Part shown: in pieces, positions 44,614-53,984 of the stretch | Layout of the letters: the number at the start of each line of letters is the position of its first letter | How positions within the stretch are numbered: position 1 is the stretch's first letter | Assembly (NCBI RefSeq): GCF_014692525.1 | Contig: NZ_JACNYL010000004.1 | Coordinates: 62,001 to 126,000 of the forward strand | Length of the DNA: 64,000 bases | Direction of reading: 5' to 3' | Source: Sphingobacterium chuzhouense | GTDB lineage: Bacteria; Bacteroidota; Bacteroidia; Sphingobacteriales; Sphingobacteriaceae | Position numbers and translations under genes: made by a program | Notes under the pieces: model-generated | Database searches by the model: none | What the model was told of the DNA's origin: nothing | The model's input: the letters and a program-made list of their open reading frames with translations, nothing else

Positions 44614-45888
44614 ATGAAGAAGATAGCGTTACACTGGCAGATATTGATCGGTATTGTAGGCGGTATCCTCGTGGGGCTATTATGCATCCAGTTTACCGGC
44701 GGAAAAGAATTTGTCATCGACTGGATCAAACCCTTTGGAACGATTTTCATCAACCTGCTGAAACTGATCGCTATTCCGCTGATCATCGTATCGCTTATCA
44801 AGGGTGTATCCGATCTCAAAGATACTACCCAACTTTCCGGTCTTGGCCTACGTACCTTCGGTATGTATATCCTGACAACTATTATCGCAGTCACCATAGG
44901 CCTTGGCCTGGTCAACCTCATACAGCCCGGCAGCTTTATTTCTGAAGACACCAGACAGGAAATGTTACGATCTTTCGGAGGCGAAGTTCAGGAGAAGGTA
45001 GATGAGGCAGCCGAGGTACAGCAAACCAGAGGCCCTTTACAGCCCCTTATCGATATCGTGCCGGAAAACATTTTCGATTCAATGTCGGTAAACAGCAATA
45101 TGCTGCAGATCATCTTTTTCAGCCTGCTGGTCGGTGTTGCCATGATATCCCTGCCCTTTGGCGAGATAAAGGCATTTAAAAAGGTACTGGATGCAGGAAA
45201 CGCCATTGTGCTGAAGATCGTTGATCTGATGATGCTGTTTGCCCCTTATGGTGTGTTCGCGCTTATTGCCACACTCATCGCGGAAGCACCTTCCTTTGAT
45301 GTATTCAAAGCGTTGGGCATGTACGCTTTTACCGTAGTATTGGGGCTATTACTGCTTGTATACGGTGTTTATTCACTTTTCGTTTACTTCTTCGGCAAGA
45401 TGAATCCTTTCCGGTTTTTCAAAGCCATCCTTCCGGCACAGCTCCTTGGCTTTTCGACCAGTTCGAGTGCTGCCACCCTACCGGTAACGATGGAATGTGC
45501 GGAAGAAAACCTGCATATACGGAAAGATGTTCTGAGCTTTGTCCTACCTATAGGTGCCACCATCAATATGGACGGTACCTGTCTGTACCAAGGTGTTGCG
45601 GCGGTTTTTATTGCCCAGGTGATGGGGCACGACCTCACCACTGCCCAGCAGCTCAGTATCATCGTGACGGCAACCCTGGCCTCCATCGGCGCGGCAGCCG
45701 TACCGGGAGCCGGCATACTGATGCTCGTGATTGTATTGGAATCCATCGGTATCAGTCCTGCCGGAATAGCGCTGATCTTTGCTGTAGACAGGCCATTGGA
45801 CATGCTCCGTACAGCAACCAATATATCCGGTGATTCCATGGTGGCTCTATTAATGGACAGGTCAAGTAGAGACAGTGCTGAACCCTAG
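44614..45888 (+). CDS. dicarboxylate/amino acid:cation symporter (DAACS), copy 2
   Basis: A 424-residue paralogue or xenologue of the protein at 20095-21369; the two align without gaps and most residues agree (roughly 80 to 85 percent by eye), including GFSTSSSAATLPVT and NMDGT. The DNA differs strongly at third positions, with more G and C here. It is coupled to nhaA and may use the Na+ gradient that NhaA, directly or by exchange, helps set. Confidence 0.94.
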   Translation: MKKIALHWQILIGIVGGILVGLLCIQFTGGKEFVIDWIKPFGTIFINLLKLIAIPLIIVSLIKGVSDLKDTTQLSGLGLRTFGMYILTTIIAVTIGLGLVNLIQPGSFISEDTRQEMLRSFGGEVQEKVDEAAEVQQTRGPLQPLIDIVPENIFDSMSVNSNMLQIIFFSLLVGVAMISLPFGEIKAFKKVLDAGNAIVLKIVDLMMLFAPYGVFALIATLIAEAPSFDVFKALGMYAFTVVLGLLLLVYGVYSLFVYFFGKMNPFRFFKAILPAQLLGFSTSSSAATLPVTMECAEENLHIRKDVLSFVLPIGATINMDGTCLYQGVAAVFIAQVMGHDLTTAQQLSIIVTATLASIGAAAVPGAGILMLVIVLESIGISPAGIALIFAVDRPLDMLRTATNISGDSMVALLMDRSSRDSAEP

Positions 45889-45919
45889 CAAAATGATCGC
45901 ACCGTCTACATGACCGTTG

Positions 45920-46765
45920 CTACTCCGTATCTTCGGAAGTCAGCAGGACAGGCGTATGGGGATTGAGAACAATGGCCCTTGCCAGACTTTTGTGCACCAG
46001 TTTTTTGAAAAATCCCCGGGAATCAATAAGGGTAATTAGGGTCATGTCAGCGTTCATACGATCCAAAATTTCGTTAACCGCCTCTACATTTTCCGGGACG
46101 TGTGCCATTTCCACAGACAGATCCTTCACCGGAGTTTCTTTTTCCAGCGTCGCTTTCCACTGCTGCAGACTTTGTAGATTATCCTCTGTTGGCGCGTCTT
46201 TTCCTTCATGGATATGTATCAGTGTACAGGAAGGGCGTATATTGCTAAACAGCGAATTAAAGCTGGTGAGGCTCTTGATATCGCCCTGCTGGTAGTCCGT
46301 AAAAAAGACCACATTTTCCAGTTTAAAAGTGTTGGTGTGCTCCGGAACGATCAACAGCGGACGGGATACGTCCTTAGCGACGTCGTAGGTATTATTGCCG
46401 AGCAGATCCTTCCGCGTGCCCGAGGCACCATGCGCGCCCATAACGACCAGGCTGACATTGTCCTCTTTTATATAATGGTTGATGGCCTCCACGAGACTAT
46501 TTTTGGCAGTGCTTGAGGTCAACTGTACGTCCCCATGTTTCCCCAGCTTACTGATAAACTCATCCAGTCCTTTTTCAGCTCCGGTCTTGGCCCGCTGTTC
46601 GTCCGTCTGATTGGCCAGGGGGCTCTGGAAAGCGGAGGTAAACGGCCGGTAGGCATGGAAAACATGTACGTGTGCCTGCATCTTCCGCGCCAGTTCTATA
46701 CCATAGCGGGCTGCTATCAGGGCGTTGTTCGAAAAGTCTGTGGGTACCAAAATGGTCTGCTTCAT
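45920..46765 (-). CDS. universal stress protein, two Usp domains
   Basis: A 281-residue tandem Usp protein. The first domain has TILVPTDFSNNALIAARY and the nucleotide motif VMGAHGASGTRKDLLGNNT; the second domain (from about 150, NVVFFTDYQQ) is degenerate. It is convergent with the second dicarboxylate symporter, mirroring the neighbourhood of the first copy at 17692-21369, but it diverges in sequence from that Usp. Confidence 0.9.
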   Translation of the reverse strand: MKQTILVPTDFSNNALIAARYGIELARKMQAHVHVFHAYRPFTSAFQSPLANQTDEQRAKTGAEKGLDEFISKLGKHGDVQLTSSTAKNSLVEAINHYIKEDNVSLVVMGAHGASGTRKDLLGNNTYDVAKDVSRPLLIVPEHTNTFKLENVVFFTDYQQGDIKSLTSFNSLFSNIRPSCTLIHIHEGKDAPTEDNLQSLQQWKATLEKETPVKDLSVEMAHVPENVEAVNEILDRMNADMTLITLIDSRGFFKKLVHKSLARAIVLNPHTPVLLTSEDTE

Positions 46766-46787
46766 ATCTGATTGTTTTATATCCGGT

Positions 46788-46812
46788 GCCCGTACACTTC
46801 CATTGTACGGGC
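46788..46812. other. perfect hairpin upstream of the second Usp gene
   Basis: GCCCGTACA / TGTACGGGC, a 9-bp stem with a 7-base loop, begins 22 bases upstream of the minus-strand ATG at 46765. Without a T tract it is more likely an operator or leader structure than a terminator. Confidence 0.4.
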
Positions 46813-46820
46813 TATTCTAC

Positions 46821-46847
46821 CAAAAATACAAAGCCCCGGTGGCTTTG
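46821..46847 (-). terminator. terminator of the alanine/glycine symporter gene
   Basis: CAAAGCC / GGCTTTG (46829-46835 and 46841-46847) with a 5-base loop; read on the minus strand it follows the stop at 46897 and is followed by TATTTTTGG. Confidence 0.65.
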
Positions 46848-46896
46848 GCAAGTTATTCCGCACATATCGGGGATACCAGGGCAGTCGAGGGACGGG

Positions 46897-48330
46897 TTAT
46901 TTTTTCCGGTTCCAGAAATCCATACGACGGAAATCATATTTTGAACTGTCGAATACGGGGTCTATTCCTTCGTGTCTCTGCATTTCATAGTCTTTCAGCA
47001 GTACCAGCACCCTGTTGTGCAGGAAGATAATGGCAATGACGTTCAGCCACGCCATAATACCCACACCTATATCTCCTAACGTCCATGCCGATTCCGCCGT
47101 GGATATACAGCCCATATATACCGATGCAAGGATAAGCAGGCGCAATGCCCATATCAGCAGTTTATTCCGGCTAGCGCCCATTACAAAACTGACATTGGTC
47201 TCGGCAATATAATAATACGCCATGATCGTCGTAAAGGCAAAAAAGAAAAGGGCAATCGCCACAAAACTATCGCCTATCATTGGAAAATGCCTTGCTACGG
47301 CCAGTTGTGTATATTCAGGTCCGGCCTGTATTTTCTCTCCTAGATTCTGGACAAGGAAACCTCCGTCGGGATCTGCGACGTTGTACTGCTCCGTAAACAG
47401 GATCATGAACGCTGTTGCCGTACAGACAAAAAGGGTATCCACATAAACGGAAAACCCCTGTACCAGCCCCTGCTTGATGGGATGGCTTACCGCTGCTGCC
47501 GAAGCGGCATGGGGGGCCGTTCCCTGCCCGGCCTCGTTACTGTAAATGCCACGCTTTACGCCCCAGGAAATAGCCATACCGATAATACCGCCAAAGGCTG
47601 ATTCGGTATTAAAGGCTGCATTGAATATCAGGGCAATGACATCGGGTATCTGCCGGAAATTAAGCACCATGATCACGGCCGCCATCAGTATATAGGCTCC
47701 CGCCATGAACGGTACGACATATTCGGCTACACGGCTTATACGCTTGACACCGCCGATGATGATAAACGCTAAAAGTAACACCAGGACAATAGCAATGATA
47801 TGGTGCGAGATACCGAAAGAAGAATGGACGGCCAGTGAGATACTGTTGCTCTGAACACTTGGCAAAAGAAAGCCGGTGCTGATAATCGTGACAATGGCAA
47901 AGGTCCATGCAAAAACTTTGGAGTTGAGACCTTTCAGTATATAAAATGCCGGGCCACCGCGATACTGACCATCTTTCACTTCTTTGTACATCTGTCCAAG
48001 GGAGGCCTCAATAATGGCGGACGAACTACCGAGAAAAGCGATTGCCCACATCCAGAATACCGCTCCGGGACCGCCCATGCCGATAGCTGTCGCTACACCT
48101 GCAATATTACCGGTACCGACCCGTCCGGATATCGCCAGGGCAAAAGCCTGGAACGAAGATATTCCCCTTTTTGAACTGCTGCCGGTAAACAGGAGCTGAA
48201 CCATATGCCGAAGATAGCGCAACTGCGGAAACCGGAAACGTAAGGTGAAATAGATTCCTGCGAGAAGGCAGAGATAAACGAGGGCATCGCTCCAGACGAT
48301 GTTATAGATCTGGTCTATGAATTGCTGCAT
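46897..48330 (-). CDS. alanine/glycine:cation symporter (AgcS family)
   Basis: A 477-residue Na+-coupled amino-acid transporter. Family motifs: FAISGRVGTGNIAGVATAI-type segment (ALAISGRVGTGNIAGV), GGPGAVFWMW, KRGIYSNEAGQGTAPHAA and about 10-11 helices. It would import alanine or glycine, which can serve as osmolytes or carbon. It stands alone on the minus strand between the Usp gene and putP. Confidence 0.94.
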   Translation of the reverse strand: MQQFIDQIYNIVWSDALVYLCLLAGIYFTLRFRFPQLRYLRHMVQLLFTGSSSKRGISSFQAFALAISGRVGTGNIAGVATAIGMGGPGAVFWMWAIAFLGSSSAIIEASLGQMYKEVKDGQYRGGPAFYILKGLNSKVFAWTFAIVTIISTGFLLPSVQSNSISLAVHSSFGISHHIIAIVLVLLLAFIIIGGVKRISRVAEYVVPFMAGAYILMAAVIMVLNFRQIPDVIALIFNAAFNTESAFGGIIGMAISWGVKRGIYSNEAGQGTAPHAASAAAVSHPIKQGLVQGFSVYVDTLFVCTATAFMILFTEQYNVADPDGGFLVQNLGEKIQAGPEYTQLAVARHFPMIGDSFVAIALFFFAFTTIMAYYYIAETNVSFVMGASRNKLLIWALRLLILASVYMGCISTAESAWTLGDIGVGIMAWLNVIAIIFLHNRVLVLLKDYEMQRHEGIDPVFDSSKYDFRRMDFWNRKK

Positions 48331-48542
48331 CTAATGGTATTTGGTTTCAATCGAACTAAGGTAGGAAAAAACGGGCACTAAAACATAGGTTATAGGGTGT
48401 CTCTATCTGTTTTTTTGAATACTATACCTTTTGTTTATACCTAAACGATACCGCGCCTTCCGGTCATGTCAGGTATAATTTTTTTTATACCTTTACCCGG
48501 ACCGCTTGCACAAGATGTGACCTTTAATCCCCTAATTTTATT

Positions 48543-48572
48543 TTTGTTCACGTTTTTGTGGAAATAGGTTTT
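48543..48572 (+). promoter_or_regulatory. possible putP promoter
   Basis: TTTG (48543-48546), an 18-base spacer and TAGGTTTT (48565-48572) match the Bacteroidota promoter at 11 of 12 defined or preferred bases short of the last G. It lies 27 bases before the ATG. Confidence 0.35.
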
Positions 48573-48598
48573 TATTTCGTAAAACACACTAAAAAACA

Positions 48599-50107
48599 AT
48601 GCCCATGAATATTTATGAGTTGATATCTATAGGTTTATATGTACTGATCATGATTATGATAGGTATCTACGGATACCGAAAATCGACAAGTAACTCCGAA
48701 GAATTTCTGATCGGTGGACGCAAGATGGGACCCTTCGTGACCGCCCTGTCCGCCGGGGCATCCGATATGAGCGGATGGCTTCTGATGGGGCTTCCGGGTG
48801 CCATGTACATGATGGGGCTATCGGGTTCATGGCTCGCCATCGGGCTTACCACCGGTGCGTTCCTGAACTACCTTATCGTTGCGCCGCGCCTGCGGGTATA
48901 TACCGAAGTTGCAAAAAATGCCATAACGCTGCCTGTCTTCTTTGAAAACCGCTTCCGTGATAATTCGCAGCTATTGAAGCTGGTATCTTCCGTCTTTATT
49001 CTGGTGTTTTTTACACTGTATACTTCTGCCGGAATGGTTTCGGGCGGAAGGTTGTTCGAATCGGCTTTTGGGATGGATTACAGCATTGGTCTCTGGGTTA
49101 CATCGCTTGTCGTGGTGTTCTATACATTCATCGGTGGCTTTATGGCCGTAAGCCTCACGGATGCCGTGCAGGGAACGATCATGGTCATCGCGCTGTTGCT
49201 GATACCCACCGTTGTTATTTTTCAATTGGGCGGTATAGGGGAAACAATGGACACCATCTATACCAAGGACACCAATTATATGGACATGCTACGGGGAACT
49301 ACCGCTATATCCATTGTTTCTCTATTGGCCTGGGGACTGGGGTATTTCGGTCAGCCGCATATCCTCGTCCGTTTTATGGCGATCGATAGCGTAAAGGACA
49401 TTAAAAAAGCCAGACGTGTGGGCATGACATGGATGATCGGAACCGTTCTGGGCTCCCTGCTCCTCGGTTTTTTTGGGATCGCCTACTTGCAGCGGTTTGA
49501 TACAGATACTATGTTAAAATTTGATGCTTCCCGAGAACTTTCCGAAACGATATTCATATACCTTTCCAAAGCGCTTTTCCATCCGCTCATCGGTGGCTTT
49601 TTGCTTTCGGCTATCTTGGCGGCAGTGATGAGCACGATATCTTCGCAGCTTCTGGTGACCTCCAGTTCGATGACGGAAGATATTTACAAGACATTTTTCA
49701 ACAAACATGCTACGGCTAAAAATATGCTCATCATGAGCCGTATATCGGTGCTTGTTGTTGCCGTGGTAGCCTTCCTGTTGGCGCTGGATCCACAGGAAAG
49801 TATCCTGGGTCTTGTTGGCAATGCATGGGCGGGATTTGGAGCGGCCTTTGGCCCGCTCGTTATCCTCTCATTGCTTTGGAAGCGTACAACAGCAATGGGT
49901 GCACTGAGCGGCATGCTGGTAGGCGGAGCGACGGTACTCCTATGGGTTTATGTACCGCACGCCTATAAGGACGTCTATGAGATTATTCCCGGCTTTTTAC
50001 TGAGTTTTCTAACTACCGTGGTGGTCTCTTTGATAACCGGACGTGTCCCAGGGGAGGTCGAAGGAGAATTTGAAAAGGTGCGGGAGATCGTCGGGCGCGA
50101 AAAATAA
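48599..50107 (+). CDS. putP: PutP, Na+/proline symporter
   Basis: A 502-residue SSS-family carrier of about 13 helices, with the proline-permease phrases GGRKMGPFVTALSAGASDMSGWL, GGFMAVSLTDAVQG, LGYFGQPHILVRFMAI and ILAAVMSTISSQLLVTSS. It imports proline, a common compatible solute. ATGs at 48599 and 48605 are both possible. It is followed by trkH. Confidence 0.93.
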   Translation: MPMNIYELISIGLYVLIMIMIGIYGYRKSTSNSEEFLIGGRKMGPFVTALSAGASDMSGWLLMGLPGAMYMMGLSGSWLAIGLTTGAFLNYLIVAPRLRVYTEVAKNAITLPVFFENRFRDNSQLLKLVSSVFILVFFTLYTSAGMVSGGRLFESAFGMDYSIGLWVTSLVVVFYTFIGGFMAVSLTDAVQGTIMVIALLLIPTVVIFQLGGIGETMDTIYTKDTNYMDMLRGTTAISIVSLLAWGLGYFGQPHILVRFMAIDSVKDIKKARRVGMTWMIGTVLGSLLLGFFGIAYLQRFDTDTMLKFDASRELSETIFIYLSKALFHPLIGGFLLSAILAAVMSTISSQLLVTSSSMTEDIYKTFFNKHATAKNMLIMSRISVLVVAVVAFLLALDPQESILGLVGNAWAGFGAAFGPLVILSLLWKRTTAMGALSGMLVGGATVLLWVYVPHAYKDVYEIIPGFLLSFLTTVVVSLITGRVPGEVEGEFEKVREIVGREK

Positions 50108-50156
50108 ATGATAGAAAACCTTTAAATATGGGGAAAGAAATACTGTTTTTCCCTTT

Positions 50157-51587
50157 TTGGGAATAAAAGAAAAACCGTTAGCTTTACCCCGCATTTCTAA
50201 AATAGTGGTGAAAAAACGTTTCTATAATCCGGCCCAGCTGTTCATATCCAGCTTTTTGCTGCTGATCGCAGCCGGCACCTGTCTTTTGAAGCTGCCGCTG
50301 GCACTGAACCAACCGTTGTCATGGATTGATGCCCTTTTCACCTCAACAAGCGCGGTTTGTGTCACGGGATTGATCGTGGTCGATACGGCAACCCATTTTA
50401 CGTTCTGGGGACAGCTGATCATCATGCTGCTCATCCAGGCCGGCGGGATAGGCATCCTCTCTTTCGCCGCATTGTTCACCTATTTCCTGAAGGGCGGCAG
50501 CACTTACGAAAGCCAGCTGACCGTAGGCGCTTATTCGAATACCGAACGGATGTCGGAGGTCTTTGTGCTGCTCCGTCGGATGGTCTGGATCACATTGGGG
50601 ATTGAACTGGTCGGCGCATTGGGGGTTTTCTGGAGCTTGGGCGGTGGGAACGGGATGTCCCTGGGCAACCGGATATTTTTTTCGCTCTTCCACGCCATCT
50701 CCTCTTTCTGCAACGCAGGTTTTTCCACGTTGTCCAACGGACTGATGGAAGGCACCGTTGTACATAACTATAGCCTACAGTTTGTTGTATCCCTCATTTA
50801 TATCTTCGGAGGGCTGGGGTTCCCTATCGTGGTGAACGTACTCCAGTATATCAGGCATGTTTATAGAAGGGTGATTGGAAAATGGACATTGAAGGGAAGC
50901 TTCCACCGTCCTTGGGTACTGAACATCAACAGCAAGATCAACCTGGTTACCACGGGGATTATAACCTTCTTCGCGACCTTGGTAATCTACGTAAACGAGT
51001 ATGGCCACGTCCTTTCTTCCCATCAGGGTATAGGAAAATTAGTAATCGCCTTTTCCACAGCAACTACACCAAGGACTGCGGGATTCAACAGTATAGACTT
51101 CGGCGCACTGCAGTTCTCAACGATCATCTTTGTTATGCTATTGATGTGGATAGGCGCTTCTCCCAACTCCACCGGGGGAGGTATCAAAACAAGTACGATT
51201 GCCTTGGCCGTCATGAATGTGCTGAGCCTTGCCAGGGGAAAGGACCGTACCGAGGTTTTCGGACGGGAGATAGGAATTATATCTATAAAAAGAGCTTTTG
51301 CAACGATGTTTCTGTCACTATTCACCATTGGCGTAGCTATTTTTTCAATTTCATTTTTTGAACCAAACCGTCCATTGCTTGAAATTGCATTCGAGTCTTT
51401 TTCTGCGTATAGCACCGTAGGGCTGTCCCTTGGCGTAACAAGCGGTTTTGTAACCGGAAGCAAGGTCATATTGATTATTGTCATGTTCGTGGGGCGGGTA
51501 ACGATGCTGTCCGTACTGATCGCTTTTATCAAAAAAATAAAATACACACATTATAGGTATGCTCAGGAAGAGCTTACCACCTATTAA
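50157..51587 (+). CDS. TrkH/KtrB-type potassium transporter
   Basis: A 476-residue K+ transporter subunit. The four pore-loop signatures are visible in order: STSAVCVTGL, SSFCNAGFST, TPRTAGFNS and SAYSTVGLSLG. Its length and the adjoining KtrA-like protein fit the Na+-dependent KtrAB type. The start is unclear: the open frame begins with TTG at 50157, later GTG codons at 50205 and 50208 are alternatives, and an ATG at 50128 is in another frame that stops at 50164. K+ uptake is an early response to high osmolarity. Confidence 0.9.
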   Translation: MGIKEKPLALPRISKIVVKKRFYNPAQLFISSFLLLIAAGTCLLKLPLALNQPLSWIDALFTSTSAVCVTGLIVVDTATHFTFWGQLIIMLLIQAGGIGILSFAALFTYFLKGGSTYESQLTVGAYSNTERMSEVFVLLRRMVWITLGIELVGALGVFWSLGGGNGMSLGNRIFFSLFHAISSFCNAGFSTLSNGLMEGTVVHNYSLQFVVSLIYIFGGLGFPIVVNVLQYIRHVYRRVIGKWTLKGSFHRPWVLNINSKINLVTTGIITFFATLVIYVNEYGHVLSSHQGIGKLVIAFSTATTPRTAGFNSIDFGALQFSTIIFVMLLMWIGASPNSTGGGIKTSTIALAVMNVLSLARGKDRTEVFGREIGIISIKRAFATMFLSLFTIGVAIFSISFFEPNRPLLEIAFESFSAYSTVGLSLGVTSGFVTGSKVILIIVMFVGRVTMLSVLIAFIKKIKYTHYRYAQEELTTY

Positions 51588-51595
51588 GAAATGTT

Positions 51596-52273
51596 ATGAA
51601 GTTTATCGTTGTAGGATTGGGAAATTTTGGTGCATCGCTCGCGGAAAAGCTGACGATGCAGGGCAATGAGGTCATCGGTGTCGATCAGCGTATGGAAAAG
51701 ATCAGCGCGTTGAAGGAGAAAATCACCCATACCATCTGCCTGGATGCCACCGATGAAGCCGCTTTTTCTACCTTGCCGCTGAAGAACACGGATGTAGTAG
51801 TGGTGGCCATCGGAGAAGATGAAGGAGCTAATATCATGGTCTCTGCCTTGTGCAAGGAGGCGCAGGTCAAGCGTCTGATCAGCAGGGCCGTCAACCGCCT
51901 TCATGAGAAAGTATTGGGTGCACTGGGTATTTCCGAGATTGCCCATCCCGAGGAGGAATCCGCCGAACGCTGGTCAAAGCGCCTCTGTATGACCGGACTT
52001 GTGGATTCTTTTGAACTGAACAGCAACTATTCCATTGTCGAGGTCGTCGTTCCTGAAAAATATGTGGGCAAGTCCATACAGGAGATCGGATTCCGGGAAA
52101 AGTATGAACTGTTGGTGCTCACGATCTTAAAGAGTACCGAACAGCGCACCTCGTTCGGAAAAAATATGGTAACGACCGTGCTGCACGGCGTACCGCAGCC
52201 CGATACGGTCTTGGAAGAGGGAGATATATTGGCTATATATGGTTACAATGACCATATCAAAGCTTTTCTTTAA
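51596..52273 (+). CDS. TrkA/KtrA-type potassium channel regulatory subunit
   Basis: A 225-residue RCK protein: Rossmann motif VVGLGNFGASLAE (GxGxxG) that binds NAD(H) or ATP, then a TrkA-C domain from about residue 140 (VEVVVPEKYVGKSIQEIGF, EEGDILAIYGYNDHI). It gates the membrane subunit and lies 8 bases after it, as usual for a KtrAB pair. Confidence 0.93.
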   Translation: MKFIVVGLGNFGASLAEKLTMQGNEVIGVDQRMEKISALKEKITHTICLDATDEAAFSTLPLKNTDVVVVAIGEDEGANIMVSALCKEAQVKRLISRAVNRLHEKVLGALGISEIAHPEEESAERWSKRLCMTGLVDSFELNSNYSIVEVVVPEKYVGKSIQEIGFREKYELLVLTILKSTEQRTSFGKNMVTTVLHGVPQPDTVLEEGDILAIYGYNDHIKAFL

Positions 52274-52334
52274 TAGATAAACGCAACCATGATCTACTTC
52301 CTCACGCGCGATCATTATTATCGAGCCAATAAGT

Positions 52335-52513
52335 TCACGGCCTTTCTTCGCCAGGTGTCTTCCTGATAAATTCTAAACTGTCCTGCGGAAACTGGCTTTT
52401 CATCCATTTTTGAAGCTTGTTATCCTGCTCTTCCGTTAATGCTTCCGTTGTGGAGTATATGAAGGCAATATATACTATTGGAATTAAGTGTCGAAACAAT
52501 TCCCTTAACGCAG
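52335..52513 (-). pseudogene. short degenerate frame below the copper protein
   Basis: On the minus strand, an open stretch reads IPIVYIAFIYSTTEA-LTEEQDNKLQKWM-KSQFPQDSLEF and stops at 52335, with no good start codon. It looks like the end of a decayed gene, perhaps of a metal-related protein, but no family is assigned. Confidence 0.3.
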
Positions 52514-52855
52514 CTAAGCTGCTGACATCTTCTTACATTCTCTGGCGCAGGCGCGGCAAGCTTCAGCACACTCACGGCAATGCTCCATGCCCATATCTGC
52601 ATGCTTTTCGCATTCGTCTGCACATCGTTCACAGATATCTGCACATATTTTACAGAGCTCTGTACTTAACTGTCCATCGATACTCATAACTTTTACAGCA
52701 GCATCACAGATGATAGTGCATTCCAGATTCAATTGGATACATTTTTTAAGGTGTTCCAGATCTTTTTCATTTAAACAGGCAGCTGCACACTGGCTACAGG
52801 ATATGGCACATTCTCCACATGCTTCTATACAATCTTGAAATTTTGTCTGTATCAT
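52514..52855 (-). CDS. cysteine-rich four-helix-bundle copper-binding-type protein (DUF326/Csp-like)
   Basis: A 113-residue protein with 19 cysteines arranged in CxxxC-type spacing along four helices (e.g. DCIEACGECAISCSQC, CKICADICERCADECEKH, CRECAEACRACARECKKM). This matches DUF326 copper-storage proteins, which fill the bundle core with Cu(I). There is no signal peptide, so it should be cytosolic. It adds metal tolerance to the accessory region. Confidence 0.85.
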   Translation of the reverse strand: MIQTKFQDCIEACGECAISCSQCAAACLNEKDLEHLKKCIQLNLECTIICDAAVKVMSIDGQLSTELCKICADICERCADECEKHADMGMEHCRECAEACRACARECKKMSAA

Positions 52856-53978
52856 AACGTTAAAGTTTTTGTTGTATATGTTCAGAACAGATGAGACAAT
52901 TATTTGTTCGGTTTAATTTTATCTTGGAACTGAAGCGCATCGTTACGGATAATTGGGATAACCAGTATGATGATCGAAGAGAGTTGGTGACGCTGGTAGT
53001 GTTGATGTAATCGAATGGGTTCTTAGGAAATTGAAGGATCCAAACCTCCAGATGAATCCTTCCCTGAATATGATGCTGTCAATCAATTGCAGGACGTAAA
53101 GTAAAAATCTGTAAACGTATTTTAGGACGAGTCAATAGAGCAAGCGGAAGTTGGGCAGAGCCCTCCTTTGCTTGCCGTATGTTCTGCAAAAGGGGTTCTG
53201 GGTATCTTCCGAGGATACCCTTATAACCTAACAGCTTCAGGAAAGCCGTTTTTAGTATACTACTAAGCATACGGCGCTATGAGTTATAGCAAAACCATAT
53301 ATCGAGGTAGTAAAATAATTACCTATCAAATCCTCGAAACTAGGATTACCAAGCTTACGGGCAAGGAAATGAAGTGGGAGAATGCATCTCCGGGTGACGG
53401 AAATACAAACAAACGATTGGTCAAATATTGATCAGAAACCTTCGATATTCAATCTTACTACTGGTTTTGTTCTGACCGACAGGCTTTCCTTCCGCCTCTA
53501 TATAGTTTTTTATATTTGGGTTATGTCGTCAAAATACTTTAAATACCGTAAAGCATTCTAGCGTAATGCGCAATCTGGACAGCTCAACAGCCATCTTTTT
53601 GAACTCTTCATCAAATACTCTGTGTTTCATATCAGTCAAATTTAAAACTACATCTTTAAATCTGCCCCATAAAAACGTCTCTACTCAAAGGTAGCAATTC
53701 CAGTACAGCACTTTTCCAAGATCGTGCATACCAACCCAAGTATTATGTAGAATCTTGAGTGTCAATAATATGATGTAGATATTTTGTATATACAAAAATA
53801 TTCCTGTATACACTATGTTATACGCTGAATTATTGTACTTTGATTTTTATAGCGAATTTCGTTTTAGAACATAAAATGTAGAAAGACAATCCATCTGGCA
53901 TAAAGAGTACACGGAATTTCAGATGGTCCATGCAGATATGGGAAATGGGAAGAACCATATTGAATTAATGCGGAGGAA
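52856..53978. other. gene-poor decayed interval
   Basis: About 1.1 kb with no convincing gene. Fragments include a 49-codon frame at 53279 (KLTGKEMKWENASPGDG) with no known family, the transposase stub at 53577, and an A+T palindrome around 53777-53800 (ATATTTTGTATA/TACAAAAATAT). The interval looks like accumulated debris of mobile DNA. Confidence 0.55.
53577..53630 (-). pseudogene. IS3-type transposase OrfA N-terminal stub
   Basis: The minus strand reads MKHRVFDEEFKKMAVELS, which resembles the start of IS3/IS-family OrfA helix-turn-helix proteins, and then diverges into a frame ending after about 15 more codons. No terminal repeats or second frame were found. Confidence 0.45.
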
Positions 53979-53984
53979 ATGAAA

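Noticed and set aside
48421..48500. Three TATACCT motifs before putP
   Set aside because: Copies at 48424, 48436 and 48486 are irregularly spaced and in A+T-rich DNA; chance cannot be excluded.
50882..51361. 159-residue plus-strand frame within trkH
   Set aside because: It is an alternative frame through the potassium transporter core and carries none of its conserved motifs.
53079..53270. 63-residue minus-strand frame in the gene-poor interval
   Set aside because: No signal, motif or family resemblance and poor codon pattern; treated as chance.
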